The notes beneath the pieces are model-generated. The model was not told the DNA's origin, did not search any database, and saw nothing but the letters and a program-made list of their open reading frames with translations. A stretch of DNA of 64,000 nucleotides from assembly GCF_014646135.1 (NCBI RefSeq), contig NZ_BMMW01000004.1, forward strand, positions 248,001 to 312,000, read 5' to 3'. Source of the DNA: Nocardia camponoti. GTDB taxonomy: Bacteria > Actinomycetota > Actinomycetes > Mycobacteriales > Mycobacteriaceae. Below are positions 41,323 to 49,953 of the stretch, one piece after another. Each line of letters starts with the position of its first letter. Within the stretch, counting starts at the first letter, position 1. The position numbers were made by a program, and so were the translations under genes.

Positions 41323-43233
41323 GTGACCGGGATTGAGGCCGCTGCCGCACGCGTAGCGGCGGGGGCGAGCGTGCCAGTAGCGAAGAGGCTCTATCTATGG
41401 TGGCGGCCGAAGTCGGACTGGGCGTCGATAGCAGGGCTTGCCGACGGCCTCGCCGCTGCGGTTGACCAGGCTGAACAACAAGTTCAGCAGGAACTGCGTG
41501 CGGGACCGGGCGCATTCATGCCCGTCCGATTCACCACCGCAGCGCATCAGCAGCGAGACGGGATCAATTCGGCCGAGGTCAACGAGATCGCCACATATTT
41601 CGACCTGCTCGACCAGCCACGGCGGCTGGTCGTGCTCGGCGAGCCGGGCGCCGGTAAGACCGTGGCCGCTACCTATCTAGTACGCGGCCTGATTCAATGC
41701 CGCAGCGAACTGGTCGCCGTAACCCGACGCGCTGCTGAACCGGTACCAGTCCGGGTCAACACGGCCGGATGGGACGGCGGACAGGAGTTCTCTGCCTGGC
41801 TGGCCACCCGGTTGGAACTGGACTATGACCTGCCAGGCAAAGTCGCCGCGAAGATGGTCAAGGCCGGGATCATCCTGCCCGTGCTCGACGGCCTCGACGA
41901 AATGGACGACGACACCACCAACGGAGAACGCGCCAGAGCGCTGCTGGACAGGCTCAACGAACGCGAATGGGCGCTCCGACCTGTCGTCGTGCTATGCCGC
42001 ACCAGCCACTTCCACCACCTCACCCAAGCCGGCGACGACAACGGCCTGCACGGTGCGGCTACGGTCGACCTAGACCCGCTCGCCACAGACCAGCCCGCCG
42101 ACTACCTAGCCCGCTACCAGTGCCGGATCGGCGCCAAACACCCCGCCTGGGACCGGATCACCGCCCACCTGCGCGAGCACACCGACACCTCCATGGCCGT
42201 TACCCTGCGCAACCCGTGGATGCTTGGTCTGACATCCACCACCCTGCACCGGACCCCGCACACTGCTGCTGCCCTGCTCGACTGCCGCACTCCCGATAGT
42301 GTGCGCACCGAACTGTTCGCCGCGCAGGTTCCCGCCGCGCTCGCTGGCACCGAGGACATCGAGCAGTTCCGCGACTACACCCCCGACAACGTCGAAAAAT
42401 GGCTTCACACCCTGGCGCAGCACCTAAAACATCGCCGCGATACCGACCGCAATGGCACCGGCATCCGCCTCGACGAAATCTGGGAAATCGCCGGCGCCAC
42501 CCGAACCCGCCTCCTTCACATCCTGGCTGTAGCACTCATGAGTGGACTCGCGACCGGGCTCGTATTCGGGCTCAGGTTTGGACCTGTACTCGGGCTTAAT
42601 CTCGGGCTCGTAGGTGCGATCGGGTTCGGCGTCATGTTCGGAGTCATCGTCTGGCTCTCGAAGCCCCCCGGCGCCAGCCGCATCGCCTGGAAAGTACCCA
42701 CCCGCACGCGGTGGCCTACCGGGCTGATATTCGGGATCATTGCCGGATTCATGTTCGGGATCATGACCGGGACCGGGGCCGGGTTGGTAGCCGGGCTAGG
42801 GGTCGGGCTCGGCGTCGCGCTCGTGTTCGGCCTCACGCTTGGACTATCCGCCAGTCGCACCGATCAACTAGCTATGGGAACCAATGCGCGGTGGCTGATT
42901 CGCCATGATCTTCGAGCAGCGGCGTTCGGCGGTGCTATGTACGGGCTCGGGTACGGCCTCGCATTCGGCGCATCAGACCGTCTAATCGGGCTCCAGATCG
43001 GGCTACTCTCCGGGTTCCTGACCGCGCTGATGTTCGGGCCTGCGAGTGGCCGGTTCTTCGCCTCCACACTCTTGTTCAAGATCACTGCGGACTTCCCCAG
43101 CCGCCCTGCAACCTTCCTCAACTGGGCCCGCGAAAGGGGCCTGCTCCGCGTCAACGCCACCGCCTACCAGTTCCGACACCAGACTTACCAACAATGGCTT
43201 CTTCACCGTCCCGACACGGCAAACCCGGGGTGA
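41323..43233 (+). CDS. NACHT-domain NTPase with C-terminal membrane helices
   Basis: A STAND NTPase of about 636 residues. Walker A is LVVLGEPGAGKTVAATYLV, the NACHT-type Walker B is IILPVLDGLDEMDDD, and the sensor segment is RPVVVLCRTSHFH. The short N-terminus (VTGIEAAAARVAAGASVPVA) resembles the signalling ends of bacterial NACHT modules. The last 200 residues are a membrane domain of Gly-Leu-Phe-rich helices (GLATGLVFGLRFGPVLGLNL). A C-terminal ATFLNWARERGLLRVNATAY block closes the protein, as in other actinobacterial NACHT proteins. GTG 41323 fits the family start; the frame is open from 41062. Such NTPases are anti-phage or programmed-death sensors, and a membrane effector would depolarise or permeabilise the cell. 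Confidence 0.85.
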   Translation: MTGIEAAAARVAAGASVPVAKRLYLWWRPKSDWASIAGLADGLAAAVDQAEQQVQQELRAGPGAFMPVRFTTAAHQQRDGINSAEVNEIATYFDLLDQPRRLVVLGEPGAGKTVAATYLVRGLIQCRSELVAVTRRAAEPVPVRVNTAGWDGGQEFSAWLATRLELDYDLPGKVAAKMVKAGIILPVLDGLDEMDDDTTNGERARALLDRLNEREWALRPVVVLCRTSHFHHLTQAGDDNGLHGAATVDLDPLATDQPADYLARYQCRIGAKHPAWDRITAHLREHTDTSMAVTLRNPWMLGLTSTTLHRTPHTAAALLDCRTPDSVRTELFAAQVPAALAGTEDIEQFRDYTPDNVEKWLHTLAQHLKHRRDTDRNGTGIRLDEIWEIAGATRTRLLHILAVALMSGLATGLVFGLRFGPVLGLNLGLVGAIGFGVMFGVIVWLSKPPGASRIAWKVPTRTRWPTGLIFGIIAGFMFGIMTGTGAGLVAGLGVGLGVALVFGLTLGLSASRTDQLAMGTNARWLIRHDLRAAAFGGAMYGLGYGLAFGASDRLIGLQIGLLSGFLTALMFGPASGRFFASTLLFKITADFPSRPATFLNWARERGLLRVNATAYQFRHQTYQQWLLHRPDTANPG

Positions 43234-43339
43234 GGCAGGTGCTGGCCCGTTCGTTTGCGCCGATAGGCGCGCCCGCAGACGCCAGCATGCAAGCCTCGCT
43301 CCCACTTGACACCCGCCCCGAGTCCTCGACGCGTCCGAC

Positions 43340-45043
43340 CTAGTGCGTCCGGCCTCTGTTGTGGGTGGGCGCCGGAGCAGGCTTGGCTGGCGGTGGGGTG
43401 CGCCGATGGGACCTGGCGTTCGCCTTGTCCTGCTCGGGCGGGGTCAGCGGAGCTTGGGCCGCCGCTGGCGCGGCAAGCACCACCTCGTGCTGTTGGTCGT
43501 CGATCACGGTGTCTTCCTGCGCGGTACCGGCGCTGTGGTCGGCCGCGTCCTCAGACGTTCCAGCCTGCCGTTTCGGTGCCTCAGCAAACTTAACGGTGAT
43601 GGCGGCGCCCTCCCTGTCGACGGCGAACACCCTGCTGCCGCTCGCGTCGGCGAGTTGCGGAGCAGTCGCGTCGTGAAGGGAATGCTCGTAATCGTCGGTG
43701 GAGGTTGCGTCGTGCTGATCCGCCTCTGCCCGCGCCTGGTCGGCGTCGCCGTCGAGGATGCCTGGATACTTGCGTGCCAGCAGGGCATCGAATTCGTCGT
43801 TGATCTCGCCTACCAATTGGGCCGCGCGCGCTCGATCGAACGGAGATTCGGGGTCAGCGGTGGTGAGCCATTCTTCGGCGACCAAACGGCGGGCGTCGTC
43901 CTCGGTGCGCGCGTGCGTCCTGGAGGCATTGCCCTTCTTCGCGGCTTCCCGCATCGTCCACGCGGCGAACCCGCTCGGTGCGCGGACCTGTCCGCTGTCG
44001 AAGTCGATGGTGGCGACCGACTCGATCAGCATCTCCGGGTCGACCCCGTGCGCGGTGAGCACTGTGTACTGGTCCTCGGCGACGTGCCAGCGTGGGTCAT
44101 CGAGAATCTGATCGGGCACACGGCCGCGCAGTCGGTCCGCCAGAGGCGTCGCGGTGCGCTGATTCTGCCGATCGCTGTCTTGTTCACCGGACTCGGTCGT
44201 CGCCTTGCCGCTGTCGGTTCCGCGCCCGCGGCCCGCAGGAGATTGCGAGCGCCAGCGTCGGACTGCTTCGTCCTCGAGACTGCGGCGGCCGTCGCGGGTG
44301 TCGCAGTTCGCATACTCGGTCTCCCAGTTGTGTGCCCATTCGGAGTCGTGCTGTTTGAGCCATCGCCGTGCCACACCCACGGCTGTCCCCGTCCTGCCAC
44401 CTGTGGCGTCGACCCATTTGCGGATGATCTCGTTCTCATCGAGGCGTCGACCGTCGATGGTGTCGGCAGCGGCGTAACTCTGCTCCCACCAGCGGTACCA
44501 GTCCGATTCGTGTTCCTTGGCCCACGTGCGCGCCTGGGCCAGCTCGACATCTCGCAGGGTCTGGTATCGGCGAGGCCGGGAGGTGGCGTGTAGCTCGTCG
44601 GCGTTGCGCCGCAGATCGTCGACCGCTTCGGCCGAGCCGGTGTTGCGCAGCCAGTCGACGACTCGGTCGGCGAGTTCTTCGGACCCGAACACGGCCTCGG
44701 CGTGGTTGTCCGTCCAGCCGGCCTGGACGCCGAATCGCCCGTGCGAGAGCGAAGAGACCCGGATGGTCATTCCGGTATCGGGGTGACGTTCGGCGCGAAT
44801 GCGCCCCTCCTTCTCTGCAGTGTTCCATTCGTCGGCGTCGAGGTGGCTGAACTTGGTGACCGCGTGGCGATCGAGGACCGCGGTCTTGCGGGCGACGTTT
44901 TCGGCGTCGTCCCACGCGGAGCGGCCACGCTGCTCGCGCAGTTGGCGGAGCACTCCCGACAGCGTGCGTGCTGCCAAGGCAATACGCATGGTGTCCTCGC
45001 GGGGGATGCCCATCACAGGCGGTTCAATGACCGGCTGGTTCAT
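43340..45043 (-). CDS. Mobilisation-associated hypothetical protein
   Basis: A 567-residue hydrophilic protein in the relaxase operon. ATG 45043 overlaps the relaxase stop (ATGA) and has AAAGGAA upstream. Two related segments (QARTWAKEHESDWYRWWEQS and ARRWLKQHDSEWAHNWETEY, each followed by a D-T-x-D-G-R-R motif) form a tandem repeat. TPLADRLRGRVPDQILDDPRW and a low-complexity Pro/Ala tail follow. The function is unknown. Its location suggests a relaxosome or DNA-handling accessory. Confidence 0.7.
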   Translation of the reverse strand: MNQPVIEPPVMGIPREDTMRIALAARTLSGVLRQLREQRGRSAWDDAENVARKTAVLDRHAVTKFSHLDADEWNTAEKEGRIRAERHPDTGMTIRVSSLSHGRFGVQAGWTDNHAEAVFGSEELADRVVDWLRNTGSAEAVDDLRRNADELHATSRPRRYQTLRDVELAQARTWAKEHESDWYRWWEQSYAAADTIDGRRLDENEIIRKWVDATGGRTGTAVGVARRWLKQHDSEWAHNWETEYANCDTRDGRRSLEDEAVRRWRSQSPAGRGRGTDSGKATTESGEQDSDRQNQRTATPLADRLRGRVPDQILDDPRWHVAEDQYTVLTAHGVDPEMLIESVATIDFDSGQVRAPSGFAAWTMREAAKKGNASRTHARTEDDARRLVAEEWLTTADPESPFDRARAAQLVGEINDEFDALLARKYPGILDGDADQARAEADQHDATSTDDYEHSLHDATAPQLADASGSRVFAVDREGAAITVKFAEAPKRQAGTSEDAADHSAGTAQEDTVIDDQQHEVVLAAPAAAQAPLTPPEQDKANARSHRRTPPPAKPAPAPTHNRGRTH

Positions 45044-46665
45044 CGTCGGTGTTCCTTTCTTGGTGGGTGATGCGGTGATTCACGGACCCCGCGTACTGCG
45101 GGATGTTCGGGGCGGGCGCCCGGTCGGGCAGCCGGGCCGGGCTGTGGCGCGGTGGAGGCGTGCGAGGTGCTCGCCGGTACGCGCTGCGGTGGGAGTTGAC
45201 CGGGGACGGTGCCGGTGGCTTCGCCGTGGGCGCGGACGAGGTCTGCGGCTTGGCGGGCGCTGCGGGCGGCGGTGACGCGCCGGTTCTGTTGATGCCATGC
45301 CGCGATCTCGAGCAGCAGGTCGGCGACGGCAAGGCCGAGCTGCACAGTCGGGTCTCGTTGCAGACCACGCCCGGACAACATCCGAACTGCTGCGAGGTCG
45401 CGCGAGATCGCACGGAGTTCGGCGGCGAGGCGCCCAGCGGGGACGGCGGTCAACCCATGCCGAGTGCGCGCCGCGCGGTCGAAGGCCCACGTCGCCTGCG
45501 AGAGAGGGCCTTGGCGCGCGGCGCCATCGGCGATGGAGGCCCAACTGCCGATGACGTCGTGCAATTCGCGGGCCACCGTCGCGATATCGGATCGCTCGCC
45601 GCGCACGGCAGTAGCGACCTCTCGCACGCGTTCGGCGCTGTCGGTGAGCACCGTGTGCGCCTCGCGGGCTGTCTCGGTGATGGTTGCGCCGTCTGCGATG
45701 CCGGAGGGTGCGGGCGGGGTCGTCGACCAGCGGGCGGTGACTCGTGGCCAGGACATGTCGGCACCGAGGTGTCGGCTCGGTGCGAAGTAGATGGGCTGCC
45801 CGGTCTTGGCCGACACGTCGCCGGGAGCCGCGACGGCCCATCCCGTGATCTGCCCGGTGCCGTCGTGCTTGAGGTCGACGAGCACGCCCGCGTCGCGGAG
45901 CCGGGCGAGGAACTCGTCGGAGGTGGTCGCGACAGCGGCCGACTCGGTGATCAACTGGCGTAACTGGGTCCGCGCCGCGGCACCAGGTGTCGCGCGCAGC
46001 ATGCCCTCGTCGCCGGCGGCCTGACGACGCTGGGCCTTCTCCTGTTCGCCGCGCGTCGGGGTCGGTACCGCCATCGGATCGTTGATGGCGGTCAGCCGCA
46101 ACCCGAGCGCTTCTTCCCAGCGACGGGCGACTCGGCGTACGGCTTTCCAGTCGTTGTCGGGATAGAACCGTTTGCCGGTGTCGGCTCTGACCATCACGGC
46201 CGCGATATGGATGTGGTCGTTGCCGTCGACGGATTTGCCGTGGTGCACCGCGATCCACCGGCACGCCCCGGCGTCGCCCGCTTTCGCGATCCCGGTCTCG
46301 TGCAGCATGTCCTCGGCGATACGACGCCAGGTCTGTTGGTCGAGTTCGCCGTCCTCGGCACCGATGGCGACAGGAAGGTGCCAGATGTAGCCGTGCTTGG
46401 TGTAGCCCGATTGGCCGGGCTCGGGCTGTTGGGTGGGCAGCCCGATCGCCTCCGAGAGCGCGGTGACCTGTCCGGCGAGCTTGCCGATCTCGCCCGGCGC
46501 GAAGTCGCAGTCGCCGGGCCCGACCCACAACGGTTGTAGGGCGTCGGGGTCGGACTGCCACGCCGCGATCACCCGGGGATTGGTGTGCTCGTTGTGCGTG
46601 CCCGGTGAGAACAGATACCGGACAAGTCGCCGCCCGTCCCATCCCCGGATCGCTTTGCCGATCAC
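45040..46665 (-). CDS. Relaxase/mobilisation nuclease
   Basis: A 541-residue protein with a MobA/VirD2-type (PF03432-like) N-terminal domain: MIGKAIRGWDGRRLVRYLFS, WIAVHHGKSVDG and the HUH metal motif GNDHIHIAAVMVR, followed by VRRVARRWEEALGL. It would nick oriT and lead the strand during conjugal transfer. The C-terminal 250 residues are alpha-helical and Ala/Arg-rich, without a recognisable second enzymatic domain. The start GTG 46665 overlaps the MobC stop. Confidence 0.87.
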   Translation of the reverse strand: MIGKAIRGWDGRRLVRYLFSPGTHNEHTNPRVIAAWQSDPDALQPLWVGPGDCDFAPGEIGKLAGQVTALSEAIGLPTQQPEPGQSGYTKHGYIWHLPVAIGAEDGELDQQTWRRIAEDMLHETGIAKAGDAGACRWIAVHHGKSVDGNDHIHIAAVMVRADTGKRFYPDNDWKAVRRVARRWEEALGLRLTAINDPMAVPTPTRGEQEKAQRRQAAGDEGMLRATPGAAARTQLRQLITESAAVATTSDEFLARLRDAGVLVDLKHDGTGQITGWAVAAPGDVSAKTGQPIYFAPSRHLGADMSWPRVTARWSTTPPAPSGIADGATITETAREAHTVLTDSAERVREVATAVRGERSDIATVARELHDVIGSWASIADGAARQGPLSQATWAFDRAARTRHGLTAVPAGRLAAELRAISRDLAAVRMLSGRGLQRDPTVQLGLAVADLLLEIAAWHQQNRRVTAARSARQAADLVRAHGEATGTVPGQLPPQRVPASTSHASTAPQPGPAARPGARPEHPAVRGVRESPHHPPRKEHRR

Positions 46666-47081
46666 ACCGCACCGTGCCGAAGTTGTTCAACCAACCAGAC
46701 ATCGATGCGGCTGTTGATCTTGCGGGTGTAGGTCAGCACGGCGTCGGCGTTGTCGCCGAGTTCGCCGGTGGAGTTTGCGTGGCGGGCGACATCGTTCACG
46801 TTGCCCGCGACGTTGCCGAGCAACCGGCGTAGCTCGCGCACCTCGGCGATGAGGATCTCCACTTGGCCGCTGGTGCGAACTGTCGCTCCGTTGCGCTGCG
46901 CGGCGAATGCCCGCGCCGCGCCGACGGCAGCCTTGGCGATGAACGCGCCGGGCCGCAGTCCGACCGTGGCCGCCGCGGCGGTCACCAGCGCCCATTCGGC
47001 CGGCGCGTACGTCGACCGTCGACTGATCGATCGCGGCTTCGCCGCGTGGGGCCGGTGGCCCTGCCCACTCTTCGGAGGCAC
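46662..47081 (-). CDS. MobC-like relaxosome accessory protein
   Basis: A 139-residue basic protein. RRSTYAPAEWALVTAAAATV resembles the ribbon-helix-helix start of MobC proteins. GQVEILIAEVRELRRLLGNV and GNVNDVARHANSTGEL form the characteristic helical end. It likely binds oriT and helps the relaxase to open the strands. The GTG start has AAGGGACGAG upstream. It is the first gene of the three-gene mobilisation operon, 100 bases from a set of inverted repeats. Confidence 0.82.
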   Translation of the reverse strand: MPPKSGQGHRPHAAKPRSISRRSTYAPAEWALVTAAAATVGLRPGAFIAKAAVGAARAFAAQRNGATVRTSGQVEILIAEVRELRRLLGNVAGNVNDVARHANSTGELGDNADAVLTYTRKINSRIDVWLVEQLRHGAV

Positions 47082-47182
47082 TTCTCGTCCCTTCGCCTAC
47101 CGAGCGCCCAGCGGCGCTCTCCGGTCCGGCAGCCCCCTGCCGGACCCGCCGATGTCTCCACCCCGCAGGGATGGAGACATCA

Positions 47183-47281
47183 GAGCCTCTAGATCCTCTA
47201 GAGGCTCTCGATACATTCGAACCACTTCGAGTGTGTCTTGCGCCCACCCCTGGGCGCAACCCAAAAGTGGCCACTTTTGGG
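47183..47281. other. Candidate origin of transfer: three consecutive inverted repeats
   Basis: Three perfect inverted repeats occur within 99 bases upstream of the mobilisation operon. They are an 11-bp pair with a 3-nt loop (GAGCCTCTAGA, 47183-47207), a 9-bp pair with a CCCC loop (TTGCGCCCA, 47238-47259), and directly adjacent a 22-bp palindrome (CCCAAAAGTGG centre, 47260-47281). Position and structure fit an oriT; the nick site cannot be named. Confidence 0.55.
47205..47219 (+). promoter_or_regulatory. Element motif CTTTCGATAC-like, site 5
   Basis: CTCTCGATACATTCG, overlapping the right arm of the first inverted repeat of the candidate oriT. It differs from the consensus by one base in the first half. 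Confidence 0.45.
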
Positions 47282-47535
47282 ATATCTTGCTCACCCGAAT
47301 CGCTGGCCATCGGCCCAGCGGCTCACGATGAACGCCCCAGCGAACACACCGACACTCGCGGGCGGGAACGGTGCGCGACAGGACTGCCTGCCTGAGCACC
47401 TCGGCCAGGTCAACCCACGCCGCCCGGTTTCGACTGCACACCAGCCCCCCAACCAAACAGGCGGCAAGACCGGCCGTCGACGCACACCCTCCGGGCCACT
47501 TTTCGCCTGTGACATCCAGCTTTCATCTTTCGATA

Positions 47536-47550
47536 CTTTCGATACACTAG
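47536..47550 (+). promoter_or_regulatory. Element motif CTTTCGATAC, site 6 (tandem)
   Basis: CTTTCGATACACTAG, 46 bases before ATG 47596. A second full CTTTCGATAC lies immediately before it (47527-47536), sharing one base. Confidence 0.55.
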
Positions 47551-47595
47551 GGGTCATCGGTCCATTAGCGATCACCGAGCAAGGAGGCACCGCCC

Positions 47596-48126
47596 ATGGT
47601 GAAGAAGACAGCCACCCACGCCTTGACCGCGTATCGACGCGTGGTCATCGACGACGACATGGAGACCCGCATCGGCGAACTCGCGGTAAAGGTCGGCGAA
47701 TGGCAGCGCGCATCCGAGAACCGCGAGGCCGAGACGGCACGGCTGATCGCCGACGAGGAGTCCGCCGAAGCCGCCGTGGCAGCCGCCTACGCGGCGGCTA
47801 CAAACGCTGGCGCCGAACCGGACGCCCTGGAACGGATCGGCCTCAAGCCCACCGCCGCCATCCGCGCAGTATCCAAGCGAGCGAAGACCAGACCTCAACC
47901 CCGCCCGTCTCAGACATCAACCACCGCCGCCAAGGCGCCCTTGACTCCGCCATCGACAGAGAACGTCGACACCGGGACCGTCTCGCTAGAGGTTTCGGCC
48001 GCACCCCGCGCCACACCGCAATCCGATCCGCCCCCCAGCGGTTCCGGGGGTCGGTCCGCCGACACCAAGCCGACGCGGGCTGCTGCCGACACGAATACAC
48101 CGTCCGGCACCCGGACACGGAGTTGA
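47596..48126 (+). CDS. Hypothetical protein with helical N-terminus and disordered tail
   Basis: One hundred and seventy-six residues from ATG 47596 with AGGAGG upstream. Residues 1-100 are helical and charged (VVIDDDMETRIGELAVKVGE, AAVAAAYAAATNAGAEPDAL). The C-terminal 75 residues are Pro/Ser/Thr-rich. It resembles small regulatory or DNA-associated proteins of plasmids, but no family can be named. It has its own tandem motif promoter. Confidence 0.65.
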   Translation: MVKKTATHALTAYRRVVIDDDMETRIGELAVKVGEWQRASENREAETARLIADEESAEAAVAAAYAAATNAGAEPDALERIGLKPTAAIRAVSKRAKTRPQPRPSQTSTTAAKAPLTPPSTENVDTGTVSLEVSAAPRATPQSDPPPSGSGGRSADTKPTRAAADTNTPSGTRTRS

Positions 48127-48128
48127 CG

Positions 48129-48176
48129 AATGCGCCGTACCGGCAACCGCTCCCAGGCGGTCCGGTACGGCGCATT
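48129..48176 (+). terminator. Large hairpin between two small genes
   Basis: A 15-bp perfect stem (AATGCGCCGTACCGG and its complement) encloses an 18-nt loop, 2 bases after the stop of the 47596 gene. No U-run follows; it may be a Rho-assisted terminator or an mRNA-processing site. Confidence 0.5.
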
Positions 48177-48214
48177 CGAGCGCTCGACACTCACCAAGAA
48201 GGAGAACCCTCATC

Positions 48215-48538
48215 ATGGCGCGCATCACCTACACCCACTACACCGACGACGGAACCAAGCTGTTCGGGATGTTCAACAGCGAGGCCGCCGACGAGTTCGA
48301 AGCGCTCGCACCGCTCGTGGATGGCCGAACCCACCCCGAGTGCCTGTATCACAATGACACCGTCGGCTGGATTCTGAATCGCGTTCTGACCGACGAAGGT
48401 GGCGCGGACCACAGCGTCTACGAAACCGTCTCCGAGGGTTTCGCGCGCCGGTGGCTCGCCGACAACAATTTCCGCGACGAAGCGATGCGCTGGTTCGGCC
48501 CCTCACCGAAGGACGATCCTCAGTCGTTCCCTCGATGA
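48215..48538 (+). CDS. Hypothetical protein
   Basis: One hundred and seven residues, ATG 48215 behind AAGAAGGAGA. It is rich in Asp/Glu and aromatics (YTHYTDDGTKLFGMFNSEAA, VYETVSEGFARRWLADNNFR). No family was recognised; the compact acidic composition recalls DNA-mimic or antirestriction proteins, which is only a suggestion. Confidence 0.6.
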   Translation: MARITYTHYTDDGTKLFGMFNSEAADEFEALAPLVDGRTHPECLYHNDTVGWILNRVLTDEGGADHSVYETVSEGFARRWLADNNFRDEAMRWFGPSPKDDPQSFPR

Positions 48539-48671
48539 GAAGGTCAGCCTCCCCCTTCCCGATCCGCGCTAGCACTCCGCCTCACACGGCGACACCGCGG
48601 CGCTCTCGATCGACGGCATTCGGTATCCAACCGTGCAGCAGCCCGACTACCCACCTTGCATCCGCCAGCAA

Positions 48672-48756
48672 ATCAGGTAATATATGACATAGAAGGGTTC
48701 GGGCCCGGACACCCCGACCTCTTCGATCCCACTCGCACAGCATGAAAGGCATTCCG
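48672..48756 (+). repeat. 85-bp leader repeat, copy 1
   Basis: The 85 bases before ATG 48757 align without gaps to the 85 bases before ATG 57558, about four fifths identical by eye. GGTAATATATGA-C/T-ATAGAAG at its start looks like the -10 region. CCCACTCGCA and an AAGG near its end form the leader and ribosome binding site. Confidence 0.75.
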
Positions 48757-49125
48757 ATGTACCCACCCCTGGCAGCAGTCGCAAATCACGATCGCTTCTA
48801 CGTGAACTTTTCCTACGTCCCGCCCGCCTCGAGCCGTGAGCTGCTCGATGAGCTCGGCTTCACCTCCGAGGACAACGCGCGTGACTGGGCGGCAGAAGAG
48901 GTCACCTCCTCGGCACAGGAGTGCGGCTCTGCGTGGGACTTCCGCGCCGAACTCTGGCTCATCCCGGCGGGCGTTCGCCTCGACAAGAACGACGAAAAGG
49001 AGCGCGTGCGAGGTCTCGCGCACGCGACCTGGGACCACCGCGCCAATGCCGTGGTGTGGGCCGATGGCGTCCCCGACGACTGGGACAACGACGACGAGGC
49101 AGACGAGCCCGAGACCGGTCACTGA
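48757..49125 (+). CDS. Small acidic hypothetical protein
   Basis: One hundred and twenty-two residues. The start ATG 48757, rather than the ATG five codons earlier, is fixed by alignment of its leader with that of the DNA methyltransferase gene. The sequence has YVNFSYVPPASSRELLDELG, AEEVTSSAQECGSAWDFRAE and a very acidic end (DNDDEADEPETGH). The family is unknown. The shared leader suggests expression together with the methyltransferase. Confidence 0.6.
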   Translation: MYPPLAAVANHDRFYVNFSYVPPASSRELLDELGFTSEDNARDWAAEEVTSSAQECGSAWDFRAELWLIPAGVRLDKNDEKERVRGLAHATWDHRANAVVWADGVPDDWDNDDEADEPETGH

Positions 49126-49204
49126 CCTCGCGCACATCACCACGCCGGGACGGCAACCGGATACTTCCGTACCGGCGTTTTCCGACTCGCAGCCCTGGAG
49201 GGCT

Positions 49205-49534
49205 TTGCCTGCTTTCATCACCCGCAACAATCTGATCCCCGCCGCCGTCGCCGTGCTCAACGTCGGGCTGTATGCCTACGGATTCGTCGACACCGTGCAA
49301 CGCGGCGACTGGCTCGCGGCGGCGGGGAATGGCACGGCGTTGTGCGTGCTGTACTTCCCCTTCCGCTGGTGGCGGCGCGCGCCGGGCGTGGTGGTGGTCA
49401 CCGGAATATCAAACTCGGCACACCGATTTCGTCGATCGACTGACCCGACTCACCAGCAGCGGCCCCTACATCGCCTGGAACATCCGCACCCGACAGTGGA
49501 TCGCTGTCATCGCGCGTACCCCGCCGTGGGCTAA
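49205..49534 (+). CDS. Possible small membrane protein
   Basis: A TTG-initiated frame of about 109 residues. The first 60 look real, with two hydrophobic stretches (LIPAAVAVLNVGLYAYGFVD and GNGTALCVLYFPFRWW). Later residues are Arg/His-rich and probably out of frame. The next ORF may be its continuation after a frameshift near 49390-49400. No ribosome binding site is evident. Confidence 0.4.
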   Translation: MPAFITRNNLIPAAVAVLNVGLYAYGFVDTVQRGDWLAAAGNGTALCVLYFPFRWWRRAPGVVVVTGISNSAHRFRRSTDPTHQQRPLHRLEHPHPTVDRCHRAYPAVG

Positions 49535-49868
49535 GCCTGGATCGGGTCGCTGGTACTTCGAGGTCCTCGTCGAAGACTCCTCGGAACCATCATTCGCACC
49601 TGGACGAGGCACCGAGTTCGACTTCGTCACCACAAGGCGGTACGGGGTTTACCGCAACAGTCCTCGCGTCGACATCGACGTCACCGCTGAACTCGTGGAC
49701 CCCCACACCGGCGACAGACATCCGATGACCGACGCCCAACAGAACTCGAACCTGCGCGCCTTGCTCCGCCACCTACGAACACCAGCCGCCGCACGACTGG
49801 CGGGCACCAGGGATATCGACGCTCTGCTCGACCTGCTCGATGAGGCCGAACCACGCGGGGGCAGATGA
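49329..49868 (+). CDS. Hypothetical protein, start uncertain
   Basis: The open frame from ATG 49329 encodes about 179 residues. The first 30 are unlikely, while from residue 35 onward it reads as a real protein (DFVDRLTRLTSSGPYIAWNI, RWYFEVLVEDSSEPSF, RVDIDVTAELVDPHTGD). It ends with LLRHLRTPAAARLAGTRDID. It either lacks a good start or is the C-terminal part of the preceding membrane ORF joined by a frameshift. No family was recognised. Confidence 0.5.
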   Translation: MARRCACCTSPSAGGGARRAWWWSPEYQTRHTDFVDRLTRLTSSGPYIAWNIRTRQWIAVIARTPPWAKPGSGRWYFEVLVEDSSEPSFAPGRGTEFDFVTTRRYGVYRNSPRVDIDVTAELVDPHTGDRHPMTDAQQNSNLRALLRHLRTPAAARLAGTRDIDALLDLLDEAEPRGGR

Positions 49869-49953
49869 TCGCCGCAACACCGTGAAGTCCCGGCGGGACC
49901 GGACGCCCCGCCGCTTCACTCCCACTCGCAACCCCAAGAGGAAGGGAACAGCT

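Noticed and set aside
45080..46702. Second long minus-strand frame over the relaxase gene
   Set aside because: Arg/Pro/Thr-rich low-complexity translation without motifs; the relaxase frame holds the HUH motif and coupling overlaps.
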